Positions 1 through 8,099 of a DNA stretch of 64,000 nt are shown one piece after another; the stretch's first letter is position 1, and each line of letters begins with the position of its first letter. The translations under genes and the position numbers were made by a program. Under the pieces are notes generated by a model. The model saw only the letters and a program-made list of their open reading frames with translations. It made no database searches and was not told the origin of the DNA. The stretch covers positions 62,001 through 126,000 of the forward strand of contig NZ_JAHVHT010000002.1 in NCBI RefSeq assembly GCF_019802125.1, read 5' to 3'. This DNA is from Tateyamaria omphalii. Lineage in GTDB: Bacteria > Pseudomonadota > Alphaproteobacteria > Rhodobacterales > Rhodobacteraceae.

Positions 1-2
1 TC

Positions 3-44
3 CTCCTCTCCCCCTACGGCTACTCGACCTATCGCGGCAGTTGA
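3..44 (+). CDS. C-terminal tail of an upstream gene (partial, uncertain)
   Basis: An open frame enters from the left edge and stops at TGA 42-44. It encodes 13 residues ending PYGYSTYRGS. The tail is too short to identify. It could be the end of a real plus-strand gene, since the next gene starts shortly after on the same strand, or it could be chance. Confidence 0.2.
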   Translation, partial: LLSPYGYSTYRGS

Positions 45-107
45 CGCGGGCGGCACCGGCAATACCTGCCGATGATGACCAACACACGCCCGCCCGTTGA
101 CCCAACC

Positions 108-725
108 ATGACCGCCACCGAGTTCGACCGCTGGTACTGGCCGGTCGAGGCGTTGAAGGAGTTCTGTGAGGCGCTCGACATTCCCGCCTCGGGCACCAAG
201 GCGACCCTGCGGGATCGCGTGGCTGCCGCTCTTGCGGGCGCGCCTTTGCCCAAGTCTCCGAAACAGCGCGGCACCAGCCGTTTCAACTGGGCCAAAGCCG
301 AGCTGACGCCCGATACGGTGATCACCGACAACATCTCCTTTGGTCCAAACGTGCGTGGCTACTTCAAAGCCGCCATAGGCCCCAGATTCTCCTGCCACGG
401 CGATTTCATGGACTGGATGCGCGCCAATGCAGGCGCGACATTGGCTGATGCCGAACAGGCATGGCGCACGCTTGAAGCGCGCAAGGACGACCCGACTTTC
501 CGGCGCGAGATCGCGACCTGCAACAACTACCTGCAATACCTGCGCGATGCCCGCGACATGCATCCCGACCTGACCCTCGATCAGGCCAAGGCGTGCTGGG
601 ACGCCAAGAAAATCCAACCCGCCCCCGGCGGCTACGTCCAATTCACCAGCAACGACCTGACCGCCCTCAACAGCGAAGACACCGGACCGGTGGATGAGCG
701 CCCCCGTGCATTAACCTCTCGCTAA
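108..725 (+). CDS. SAP-domain protein (DUF6434-like)
   Basis: Protein of about 205 residues. The N-terminal 45 residues (FDRWYWPVEALKEFC, then SGTKATLRDRVAAAL) look like a SAP helix-turn-helix fold, a putative nucleic-acid-binding module. The following region (FNWAKAELTPDTVITD, then NVRGYF) resembles the DUF6434 domain that usually accompanies it. No catalytic motif is visible. The start is uncertain: ATGs at 72 and 75 would add 11 to 12 residues, but the SAP homology begins just after the ATG at 108. No strong Shine-Dalgarno sequence distinguishes them. The gene converges on the metal-transport operon. Function is unknown; DNA or RNA binding is inferred from the SAP fold only. Confidence 0.75.
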   Translation: MTATEFDRWYWPVEALKEFCEALDIPASGTKATLRDRVAAALAGAPLPKSPKQRGTSRFNWAKAELTPDTVITDNISFGPNVRGYFKAAIGPRFSCHGDFMDWMRANAGATLADAEQAWRTLEARKDDPTFRREIATCNNYLQYLRDARDMHPDLTLDQAKACWDAKKIQPAPGGYVQFTSNDLTALNSEDTGPVDERPRALTSR

Positions 726-865
726 CCTTTGCCACCGCACGCACCGTTAACCCGTCAAAATCACCCCATACGGCATCGAAGGGGTGCACAGGGGGTGACA
801 GCGGCATTTCCCAGCAAAATAAGGGGTTAACGCAGCAATGCGTGACGTCGCGGCAGATCGCGCCG

Positions 866-1780
866 TTAACCGTTGCGCGTACGGTGCGGTCCCGCCACGG
901 CCGCAACACCCAGAATGATGCCCGATACGGTCGCAATCATCCCCGCCGCACTGACCGAGTCGGAGGCGCCGATCCACAGCGGCCCGTACCCCGCCAGCAC
1001 ATATCCGAGCACGGCAGCCAAGGCCGCAAACAGCACCGACCACGCCACCTGATGGCCCAGCCGGTTGGTCATCATCCGCGCCGCAGCAGGCGGACAAATG
1101 AACATCGCGATCACGATGATCGACCCCACCGCGTCAAAGGCGGCCACGGCGGCAATCGCCGACATGATGACTAGCGCCAACCCCAGCGGCCCGGTGCGAA
1201 TGCCCAGCCCACGGGCAAACCCCTCGTCGAAAGTGGACAAGGCCAGCGGACGCCAAAACAGCCATAAAAACAAACCGATAACGACCAACGCCAGCGCCAT
1301 CCGCGGCAGCTCCACCGGCAGTCCTGCCAATGCCACAGGGTCCGTCAGGGACGCCCAACCGGTCGCATCCAGCCAGATCAGACTCTCCAGATTGCCATAA
1401 AGCGCATGCTCCACATCCAGGTGCACATTGGACGTATCCGACTGCTCCAACAGCAGCACGCCGCCCGCAAACATGGCGGTGAAAATCACCCCCATCGCGG
1501 CGCCGGATTCAATGCGCCCCAGCCGCCGCACGGCATCAATCGCAACCACGGCGATCACCGCCGCACCGGCAGCACCAAGCAACATCGGCCCCGTCGCCAC
1601 AAGCCCGGTCAGCAGGAATGCAACCACGATCCCAGGTAGTACAACATGGCTGATCGCATCCCCAATCAGCGCCTGCCCCCGCAACAACAAAAAGTTCCCC
1701 GGCAGCGCACAGGCAATGGCAACCAGCACCCCGATCACGATGGGGGGCAGGGACAGGGCCACGAACTCCGCCCCCATCAC
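866..1780 (-). CDS. Metal ABC transporter permease (TroD/SitD type)
   Basis: Inner-membrane permease of 304 residues with about eight hydrophobic segments, in the ABC-3 family that moves Mn, Zn or Fe. The conserved region RGQALIGDAISHVVLPG follows the first membrane segment, and SAIAAVAAFDAVGSIIVIAM lies in the conserved C-terminal half. It is the last gene of a four-gene operon. Its start overlaps the stop of the preceding permease by 4 bp (ATGA at 1777-1780), which suggests translational coupling. A second permease gene in one operon is typical of Mn/Fe-type Sit, Mnt and Tro systems. Most Znu systems have one permease. The transported metal is not proven by sequence. Confidence 0.93.
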   Translation of the reverse strand: MMGAEFVALSLPPIVIGVLVAIACALPGNFLLLRGQALIGDAISHVVLPGIVVAFLLTGLVATGPMLLGAAGAAVIAVVAIDAVRRLGRIESGAAMGVIFTAMFAGGVLLLEQSDTSNVHLDVEHALYGNLESLIWLDATGWASLTDPVALAGLPVELPRMALALVVIGLFLWLFWRPLALSTFDEGFARGLGIRTGPLGLALVIMSAIAAVAAFDAVGSIIVIAMFICPPAAARMMTNRLGHQVAWSVLFAALAAVLGYVLAGYGPLWIGASDSVSAAGMIATVSGIILGVAAVAGPHRTRNG

Positions 1781-2979
1781 GCAACGACCTCTGGCGCACT
1801 GATTTTCGTATCAATTTCAATCAGTTGATCCGGCGTCAAAACCGTCTCAATCGGCGTCAAACCATCGTACCGCGTCGCCGCCAGGGCATAGGCCTGATCC
1901 CCCCGCACAATCGCCCACCGCGTCTCATCAAGCAGCGCCTTCGACGCCGCCGCCTGCCCCTCAGCGGTGGGCACACCGTCCGGCAAAATCAGCCCCGCGC
2001 GGGTCAGCAATCGCTGCGTCAACGTCTCATAAATCGGCTGGCCTTGCGCCAGCGCAAGCAGCCCCTGCCGGACATGCACCCGGCGTTGGTAGCGCAAGTG
2101 GGTCAGCACCGATGCCAGCACCCCGCGACGCGGGGAAAAGAGCAGGGAAAACAGAAAGATACCAAAGCCAACCAGCACGACAATCGGCCCCGTGGGCAAT
2201 GCGGGCGCAGTGGCAGAGACCGCCGCTCCAACAAAACCCGACAGCCCACCCACTATGCCTGCAATGATCACCACATGATCCGCGCGTTCTGTCCAGAACC
2301 GCGCCGTGACCGCGGGCACGATCAGCAAGGCAACAATCAGGATCAGCCCCACAACCTTCAGCCCCACGACCGTGACCACCAGCACGATCCCCATCATCGC
2401 CAGATCAATGCGCGGCAGCGACCACCCCGTCGCTTCGGCATAGCCGGGATCAAAGGCCGCCAGCGCCAGCGGCCTCCGCAGGATCAGGACCAGCGCCAGC
2501 ACCGCAGCCGCGGACGCGGCCAGCAGGATCGCATCACCGCGCAGCATGCCTGCGGTCGAGCCGAGCAAGAAGCTTTCGAGCCCCGCCTGGCGGCCCGCAT
2601 TCATGGTCTGGATCACGGTCAACATGACCACACCGAAACCAAAAAACACTGATAAAACAGCGCCTATAGCCGCGTCTTCGCCCAGCCGTGTCCGCCGGGT
2701 CAGCCACTGCACGCAGAGCAGGCCAATCGCGGCAGATACACCCGCACCCAGCAGCAATCCCAAGAGCGATCGGCCCTCCCCACCCATCGCCACCATGATG
2801 ACAAAGGCAAGGCCGACACCGGGTAGTGTGGCATGTGAAATCGCGTCGCTCACCAGCGCCCGCTTGCGCAAAAAAAGGAAGGTGCCCGCGACACCGGAGG
2901 CGATGCCCAACAAGCACGCCCCAATCGCCACAAGTGTCGCGTTATAGCCAAGCTGCAGCAGCAGCGCGTCGGCCAACAT
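1777..2979 (-). CDS. Metal ABC transporter permease with C-terminal DtxR-like extension (TroC/SitC type)
   Basis: A 400-residue ABC-3 permease. Residues 1 to about 285 form the membrane domain (RKRALVSDAISHATLPG near residue 40; VGLKVVGLILIVALLIVPAV in the C-terminal half). After the last membrane helix (LFSPRRGVL, about 280) comes a soluble tail of roughly 115 residues. It resembles the winged-helix and metal-binding/dimerisation part of DtxR/MntR repressors (LTRAGLILPDG, then TAEGQAAASKALLDETRW). It ends in YDGLTPIETVLTPDQLIEI. The usual permease length is about 285, so this is a real extension. The tail could sense metal and gate transport; that is inference. It lies 3 nt after the ATPase stop and overlaps the next permease by 4 bp. 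Confidence 0.92.
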   Translation of the reverse strand: MLADALLLQLGYNATLVAIGACLLGIASGVAGTFLFLRKRALVSDAISHATLPGVGLAFVIMVAMGGEGRSLLGLLLGAGVSAAIGLLCVQWLTRRTRLGEDAAIGAVLSVFFGFGVVMLTVIQTMNAGRQAGLESFLLGSTAGMLRGDAILLAASAAAVLALVLILRRPLALAAFDPGYAEATGWSLPRIDLAMMGIVLVVTVVGLKVVGLILIVALLIVPAVTARFWTERADHVVIIAGIVGGLSGFVGAAVSATAPALPTGPIVVLVGFGIFLFSLLFSPRRGVLASVLTHLRYQRRVHVRQGLLALAQGQPIYETLTQRLLTRAGLILPDGVPTAEGQAAASKALLDETRWAIVRGDQAYALAATRYDGLTPIETVLTPDQLIEIDTKISAPEVVA

Positions 2980-2982
2980 GGC

Positions 2983-3780
2983 TTAGCCCGCCACGCTTTC
3001 CGGGTCCGCCCGTGCCGTGGTCAGACGCCCGCCATAGGCGGCGTTCAGGTTATCTTCGGTAAATGTATCGGCCACGGGTCCGGCGGCGACGACCTGCGTA
3101 TTCAACAACACAACATCGTCGAAGTAATCCGGCACCGTGGCAAGGTCATGATGCACGGCCAAAACCGTCTTGCCTGCATCGCGAAGCCCTTGAAGAACCG
3201 CAACAATCGCCTTCTCCGTCGCGGCATCCACACCGGCAAAGGGTTCGTCCAGAACATAAATATCAGCCTCTTGCGCGAGCGCGCGAGCGAGGAATACACG
3301 CTGTTGCTGACCACCGGACAATTGTCCGATCTGACGGTGGGCGAAATCAGCCATGCCCACCCGATCCAAACAGTCACGGGCCAGCGCCCGATGGCGTCCG
3401 CGCACCCGGCCCAGAAGACCGAGTTGCCGATACATCCCCATCATCACCACGTCGATCACGCGCACCGGGAAATCCCAATCCACGCTGGCGCGCTGCGGCA
3501 CATAGGCAATGCGATCCCGCATGTCGGCCATGGTGCCGCCAAAGACCGTAACCGAACCTGCAAGTGGTGTGATCACGCCCAGCGCGGCCTTGAGCAAAGT
3601 CGATTTGCCCGCACCGTTCGGACCCACAATCGCGGTCATCGCGCCCGCCCGCAGGGTCATATCGACGGAAAAGATCGCAGGCGTCTGACCATAGGAAACG
3701 GTCATGCCCCGCACCGCCAGCGGGCTTGCTGCGCGCACTGCCTGATCGGTATCGCGGTCGGTGACGAGGGTCAGGTTCAT
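2983..3780 (-). CDS. Metal ABC transporter ATP-binding protein (TroB/SitB type)
   Basis: Cytoplasmic ATPase of 265 residues that powers the Mn/Zn importer. Walker A GPNGAGKST is at residues 53-61, the signature LSGGQ at 154-158 and Walker B IYVLDEP at 174-180. The switch histidine lies in LAVHHDL. The chosen start MNLTLV at 3780 overlaps the stop of the binding-protein gene by 4 bp (ATGA at 3777-3780). A longer reading to 3879 would run into that gene and has no homology in its first 33 residues. It is the second gene of the operon. Confidence 0.95.
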   Translation of the reverse strand: MNLTLVTDRDTDQAVRAASPLAVRGMTVSYGQTPAIFSVDMTLRAGAMTAIVGPNGAGKSTLLKAALGVITPLAGSVTVFGGTMADMRDRIAYVPQRASVDWDFPVRVIDVVMMGMYRQLGLLGRVRGRHRALARDCLDRVGMADFAHRQIGQLSGGQQQRVFLARALAQEADIYVLDEPFAGVDAATEKAIVAVLQGLRDAGKTVLAVHHDLATVPDYFDDVVLLNTQVVAAGPVADTFTEDNLNAAYGGRLTTARADPESVAG

Positions 3781-4751
3781 GCCGCGGCCCTCAACTTGCC
3801 AAGGCGTCCACCGGCGGGCGTGTCCACGCCCAGCGCACGGGCGATGGTGGTCACGTTGTGGTCGATCATACCGAGCCACGTCCCTTCGTAGGTGCCGTCC
3901 GGCCCCATCGCGTCGCTGAACAGCGACCCGCCAATTCGGACCTCGTGCCCTTGGGCAGCAGCGCCTTCGACAAGCGCGCGGATGTTGCGATCAGATACGG
4001 ATGTCTCGACAAAGACAGCCGGCAGCTGCCGCTCCACCAGGAAATCCACAAGTGTGCGAATCCGGTTCAACCCCGCCTCGCTTTCGGTCGAAATGCCCTG
4101 AATGCCCATCACCTCGAAGTCGTAGGCCGTGCCGAAGTAGCCAAAGGCATCATGGGCTGTCAAAAGCACTCGCCGCTCAGCCGGAACGCTGGTCAGCAGA
4201 TCGCGGGCATAGGTTGCCAGCGCTTGCGCTTCTTCCTGAAATGCGGCGGCATTGGCGTCGAACTGTGGGCGAGCGTCCGGGCGCAGTTCGACCAGCGCAT
4301 CGATCACGGCAGGCACGCATTGCACCCACAGGTCCGGGTCCATCCAGATATGCGGATCAAAGCGACCTTCGTAGTCTTCGTGCGCAACCAAGAGGTCGGA
4401 GTTAACCGTCTCTGCAATGGCATAGACCGGCTGCCTGCTTCCAAGATCCAGCAGGAAGTCTTCCATCTGCGCCTCAAGATACAGACCATGCCACATGACC
4501 GCGTCCGCACGTGTCATGGCGACAATGTCGCTACGGGTCTGACGATAAGCATGCGGGTCCACACCAGCACCCATTAGACCCGTGACCGCAACCTGATCAC
4601 CACCAATAGAACGCACCAGATCGGCAATCATGCCCGTTGTGGACACGATGTTGAGCGGAGAGGACGCGGCATAAGCGGGTGCGGCGACCAGGGCGCCAAG
4701 ACCTGCAAGGACGGCGCGACGAGACGGTGCAAAGGCAAGTGTCTGTGTCAT
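3777..4751 (-). CDS. Metal ABC transporter substrate-binding protein (TroA-like)
   Basis: Periplasmic binding protein of 324 residues. An N-terminal signal peptide (SRRAVLAGLGALVAAPAYA, about residues 10-28) includes an RR pair that could make it a Tat substrate. Predicted metal ligands are His67 (GVDPHAY), His134 (FDPHIWMDP), His200 (TAHDAFGYF) and Asp280 (SLFSDAMG). This is the three-histidine-plus-aspartate set of Treponema TroA (Zn/Mn), not the Glu-containing set of PsaA/MntC. The start at 4751 is preferred over the upstream in-frame codon at 4778, which lies in the operator region. It is the first gene of the A-B-C-D operon and is preceded by two Fur-family-like boxes. Confidence 0.94.
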   Translation of the reverse strand: MTQTLAFAPSRRAVLAGLGALVAAPAYAASSPLNIVSTTGMIADLVRSIGGDQVAVTGLMGAGVDPHAYRQTRSDIVAMTRADAVMWHGLYLEAQMEDFLLDLGSRQPVYAIAETVNSDLLVAHEDYEGRFDPHIWMDPDLWVQCVPAVIDALVELRPDARPQFDANAAAFQEEAQALATYARDLLTSVPAERRVLLTAHDAFGYFGTAYDFEVMGIQGISTESEAGLNRIRTLVDFLVERQLPAVFVETSVSDRNIRALVEGAAAQGHEVRIGGSLFSDAMGPDGTYEGTWLGMIDHNVTTIARALGVDTPAGGRLGKLRAAA

Positions 4752-4762
4752 GAGATTGAATA

Positions 4763-4807
4763 TGAGAACCATTCGCAAGAAGTCAATGGAATGAGAATGA
4801 CTCGCAA
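4763..4807 (-). promoter_or_regulatory. Two Fur-family (Mur/Zur/Fur-like) boxes upstream of the metal transporter
   Basis: Two imperfect dyads repeat the pattern TGAGAA-4 nt-TCGCAA, at 4763-4778 (TGAGAACCATTCGCAA) and 4792-4807 (TGAGAATGACTCGCAA). They start 29 bp apart, just upstream of the binding-protein start codon at 4751. Each fits a TGnGAnTnAnTCnCA-like palindrome in the style of Fur-superfamily operators. In alphaproteobacteria, sit/mnt-type operons are commonly repressed by Mur. Which regulator binds here is inference. Confidence 0.6.
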
Positions 4808-4833
4808 TAACATTTTCGCGCGCAGCGGGTGGA

Positions 4834-5778
4834 TCAGCCCATTCTGATCAAGAATCGGGCACCGAGACCGCCCTCAAGCAGCTCGATCTGCCCACCGCGG
4901 GCCTGCACCAAACTGCGCACGATGCTCAAACCCATGCCGGTACCACCCTGTTCCCTGCGGGTGGTAAAAAATGGATCGAAGATGCGGTCTCGGTTGCCTG
5001 CGCTGATGCCCGGGCCATTGTCGGCGATTTCGAGCGAGCCGCTCGTCACCGTAAGCGTCATCTCTGTCGCGCCGTGAGCCTCGGCATTTCCCGCAAGCTG
5101 TGTGAGCACGGTCCGCAGCTCATCTGAGCTCAGCCCGACGACCCCGTCGTGGGCGACCGTCACCTTCAGCGGAACATTCAAAGCCTCCGCAACATCTGAT
5201 ACCCGCGACGCACCTGGCCCTGACGAAGTGGCCGCCTGCGCGTGCCGTGTCAGATCGTCCAGCAGGGTCTGCATCCGCGCCGACGCATCCTTGATAGTGA
5301 TGTTCAGAGCCTGCGCATCGGCCGGAGCAACCTCACCTTCCAGCAACTCTGCCGCACCGCGAATTGCGGTCAGCGGTGACTTCAATTCGTGTGTCACGTG
5401 ATTGGCATAGGCTTGCAGAGTGTCCGCGCGGCTTTGCAGGCTTTCGCTCATCCCCATGACGCTGGTCGCGAGTGTCGTGAACTCGGGCGTGCCAAAGTGC
5501 ACGGGGGCTTCTGGCCGCGCACCCGCGCGGACGGCACGCGCGTATCGGTCCAGCATCCAAACCGGGCGCAACACCAGCCGCCACAGCAGAAAGGCAAGGG
5601 CCACCGTCGACACCACGGCAATGCCCACGACAATCGCTGCCGCTTCGCCCCAGCCCAACACGTTGCCCCACAGGCGCAGGTTCACGATACCGATCAATGG
5701 CAGAGCCAGCACAGCCACAAGCGTGCCGCCCAGAACAAAGGCAAGCGGCGGGCGCCACTTCCTTACGATCCCGCGCAT
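4834..5778 (-). CDS. Sensor histidine kinase
   Basis: Kinase of 314 residues. Two membrane helices (about 11-33 and 45-68) enclose only a short periplasmic loop of about 10 residues. A HAMP-like linker follows, then the dimerisation domain with phospho-acceptor His130 (THELKSPLTAIR). The ATP-binding lobe has N box Asn231, G1 DNGPG (253-257) and G2 GGTGMGLSIV (about 278-287). It overlaps its response regulator by 16 bp and is the last gene of a three-gene operon. With almost no extracellular sensor domain, its input may come through the membrane or from the DUF4173 membrane protein encoded first in the operon. That is inference. Confidence 0.93.
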   Translation of the reverse strand: MRGIVRKWRPPLAFVLGGTLVAVLALPLIGIVNLRLWGNVLGWGEAAAIVVGIAVVSTVALAFLLWRLVLRPVWMLDRYARAVRAGARPEAPVHFGTPEFTTLATSVMGMSESLQSRADTLQAYANHVTHELKSPLTAIRGAAELLEGEVAPADAQALNITIKDASARMQTLLDDLTRHAQAATSSGPGASRVSDVAEALNVPLKVTVAHDGVVGLSSDELRTVLTQLAGNAEAHGATEMTLTVTSGSLEIADNGPGISAGNRDRIFDPFFTTRREQGGTGMGLSIVRSLVQARGGQIELLEGGLGARFLIRMG

Positions 5779-6446
5779 GGGCCCATCCGAATGCCGACGC
5801 CGTGCACCGTTTCAATGGCGTCCGCGCAACCCGCCTCTGCCAGCTTGGCCCGCAGATTGCGCAAATGGCTGTCGAGTGTCCGGTCGCTGACCACAGCACC
5901 GCCGTAGACAGCATCGACCAGCGCAGGCCGCGCCGCGACATGATCGGGCCGGGCCATCAAATGCGCCAATATCTCCATCTCACGCGCCGTGAGTGTAAGC
6001 GGTCTGCCCGCCACCTCGCAAAGATGTCGAGACGGGTCGAGACGCAACACTCCCCGCGCCAGATCAGGTCTCGACCCGGGGCGTGCACGCTTCAGAATTG
6101 CGCCGATCCGCGCGACCAACTCGCGTGGGGAAAAGGGTTTGGTCACGTAGTCGTCGCCACCCAACTCGAACCCCAGAACGCGATCAATCTCGTCCTCGCG
6201 CGCGGTTAGAAACAGTACCGGCGTCTCGTCGGTTTGGCGCAATGCGCGACACAGGGCGAGGCCGTCCATCTCGGGCAACCCAATGTCCAAAACGATCAGA
6301 TCGTAGCGCCCCGTGCGGGCCTTGGTCAGCCCCTCGGCCCCATCGCCCGCCTCGTCCACCGCATGTCCAGCTTGTTGCAGGGCAACTCGCAGGACCGACC
6401 GGATATGCGGGTCGTCATCGATCACCAACAGATGCGTCTGCGTCAT
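5763..6446 (-). CDS. OmpR-family response regulator
   Basis: A 227-residue transcription factor. The receiver domain (1-115) has acidic residues Asp11/Asp12, phospho-acceptor Asp54 (IVLDIGLPEMDG), Thr81 and Lys103 (VTKPFSPREL). A C-terminal winged-helix DNA-binding domain spans about 130-225 (LTAREMEILAHL; SDRTLDSHLRNLRAKL). It is the middle gene of the operon: its start overlaps the stop of the DUF4173 gene by 4 bp (6443-6446), and its end overlaps the kinase start by 16 bp. It should be phosphorylated by that kinase. Its target genes cannot be told from the sequence. Confidence 0.96.
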   Translation of the reverse strand: MTQTHLLVIDDDPHIRSVLRVALQQAGHAVDEAGDGAEGLTKARTGRYDLIVLDIGLPEMDGLALCRALRQTDETPVLFLTAREDEIDRVLGFELGGDDYVTKPFSPRELVARIGAILKRARPGSRPDLARGVLRLDPSRHLCEVAGRPLTLTAREMEILAHLMARPDHVAARPALVDAVYGGAVVSDRTLDSHLRNLRAKLAEAGCADAIETVHGVGIRMGPCAGS

Positions 6447-7936
6447 GGAACGGCGGCCTCGGTAGTCATGGCGCGCAGGCTATTGCGCGTGCGCCAGTTG
6501 CGAAACCCCCATTCGCGCCAGTCCGCGGGCTCGAACACTTCGGGTGTGTCGTAGAAGGAAACGCAGGCCGCACGCCAGCTTGGGCCATATACCGCAGCCA
6601 TGGCCGGGATCACGTCCTCCGACGAACGGCACAGCAGGGCGAGGTCCGGCGCATCCTTGACAGACAGATTGTGCGCCGCAACCCGGCCGTCGAAGCTGTA
6701 GAACGCGCAGGCATAGAGCGCAGCTGCGCCCAATGCCCCGCTGCGCAGCATCATCCAGCTTGTCGGCTTGTCCTTCCAGATCTGCCAAACAACCAGTCCC
6801 AGACCGATCGCCACCAGCCACATCCAGATATGCGCGGCAATGCGCAGGCGCGTGAGGCCAAAGGCATCGATGTAAAGATCAAGCCGCCACATCGACGCCA
6901 CCACCAGCGCCAACGTCTGGGCCAGCCACAACAGCATCAACCCGCGCAGCATGGGCTTGCCCGCCAGAAACGGTTGCGCAACGACGGCAAACAGCCCGGC
7001 CAGCAGGGCCGTGGCAAGCAATGGATAGGCGCCGCGATGCGCATAGGTCGCCGGGCTGATCCCCTCGGGCAGGGTCGCGTCGCCATAAAGAAACAGCACG
7101 TCCATGCCGGTCTGCACGGCAAAGAGCAGGTTGAAGGCCACAAGCGACCGCGCAACCGACCCCGCATTGACGAGGCCCGGGCGGCGCACAGTCATCCGCA
7201 CCGGCTTGCGCGCCCGCAGGCGTTCCCGCATCCGGTAGGTCACGAGGGCGGGCCAAATCGCAGCAGACAGAACACCCCAGAACCAGACGCGCCCCCATCC
7301 GGGGCCCGATATGTCAAACGCGAGCACATCAGCCACCCAGCGATCCAGAACCGGGTTGGCCGCCAGAATGAGAACGGCGAACAAAACGCTCGCGGCCACC
7401 GGCACCACCCAGGCCAGTGCGATGTTGCGCATGTCAGAACGGGCGAGGCTGACCTCACCCACACGCCTGACGCACCCCGCACCGTCCGACACGGATTGTA
7501 CCGGCGCCACCCACCAAAGCCGTGCCGCACCGCGCAGCACATCGGCGCGGGACAGGCCGGCAACCGCAGCCATGCACAGCGACAGCCCGACCAGCGCGAT
7601 TAAAACGGACAGAGGCTGCACCAAATCGACCAGTGGCAATAGGCTCAGGACACCGCCTGCTGCAATAGCGAAGCGCGTCCGGGCGGACAGACGTGGCCAG
7701 GCGAGGCCCAGCCCCGCCATCAGGACGACACCTGCGAACAGGGCCAAGTTGATCCCCGGTGCCGCATCCCACACCAGAACATCGCCCAGAGCAATCAGCG
7801 CCAGCAGCAGCAACACCTTGCCACTGTCCCGCCTGCGCACCGCATGCCGTCGGCCGATGGGATCGACCGGATCATCCAGCCACCACCCGTCCTGCTGCAT
7901 CCTGACCGGCACACCCGGTATCACGTTCGCCTGCAT
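6443..7936 (-). CDS. DUF4173 integral membrane protein
   Basis: A 497-residue polytopic inner-membrane protein with roughly ten to twelve hydrophobic segments. The second half carries the DUF4173-type signature: VAFNLLFAVQTGMDVLFL, GAYPLLATALLAGLFAV, then LDLYIDAFGLTRLRI. The C-terminal 80 residues are soluble (DLALLCRSSEDVIPAM). The start at 7936 (MQANVIPGVPVRMQ) has an AGGGA ribosome-binding sequence just upstream; the longer open frame upstream lacks homology. It is the first gene of an operon with a response regulator and a histidine kinase, joined by an ATGA overlap. Biochemical function is unknown. The genetic coupling suggests it senses for, or is supervised by, the two-component system. 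Confidence 0.88.
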   Translation of the reverse strand: MQANVIPGVPVRMQQDGWWLDDPVDPIGRRHAVRRRDSGKVLLLLALIALGDVLVWDAAPGINLALFAGVVLMAGLGLAWPRLSARTRFAIAAGGVLSLLPLVDLVQPLSVLIALVGLSLCMAAVAGLSRADVLRGAARLWWVAPVQSVSDGAGCVRRVGEVSLARSDMRNIALAWVVPVAASVLFAVLILAANPVLDRWVADVLAFDISGPGWGRVWFWGVLSAAIWPALVTYRMRERLRARKPVRMTVRRPGLVNAGSVARSLVAFNLLFAVQTGMDVLFLYGDATLPEGISPATYAHRGAYPLLATALLAGLFAVVAQPFLAGKPMLRGLMLLWLAQTLALVVASMWRLDLYIDAFGLTRLRIAAHIWMWLVAIGLGLVVWQIWKDKPTSWMMLRSGALGAAALYACAFYSFDGRVAAHNLSVKDAPDLALLCRSSEDVIPAMAAVYGPSWRAACVSFYDTPEVFEPADWREWGFRNWRTRNSLRAMTTEAAVP

Positions 7937-8099
7937 CGCTCTGTCCCTTTTCGCTGCTTTGCTTCGGGACGGGTATGGCAGCCGCTCGTGCACATCCTCA
8001 GCGGCGTTTGTGCAGGGCGTGTGCAGAGCGCATGTGGTTGCCAAACGGTGCGGCACATGCCACTCCCTAGGTCTGTCTCTGTCCGCGAGGATCCCGACC

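Noticed and set aside
746-870. Cluster of GTTAAC motifs after the SAP gene
   Set aside because: Three copies (746, 826, 865) look striking, but the motif also occurs scattered elsewhere (35969, 36136, 26459), and no spacing rule or known site explains them.
6083-7603. 506-codon plus-strand open frame
   Set aside because: Antisense to the DUF4173 and response-regulator genes; composition is Arg/Pro/His-rich shadow.
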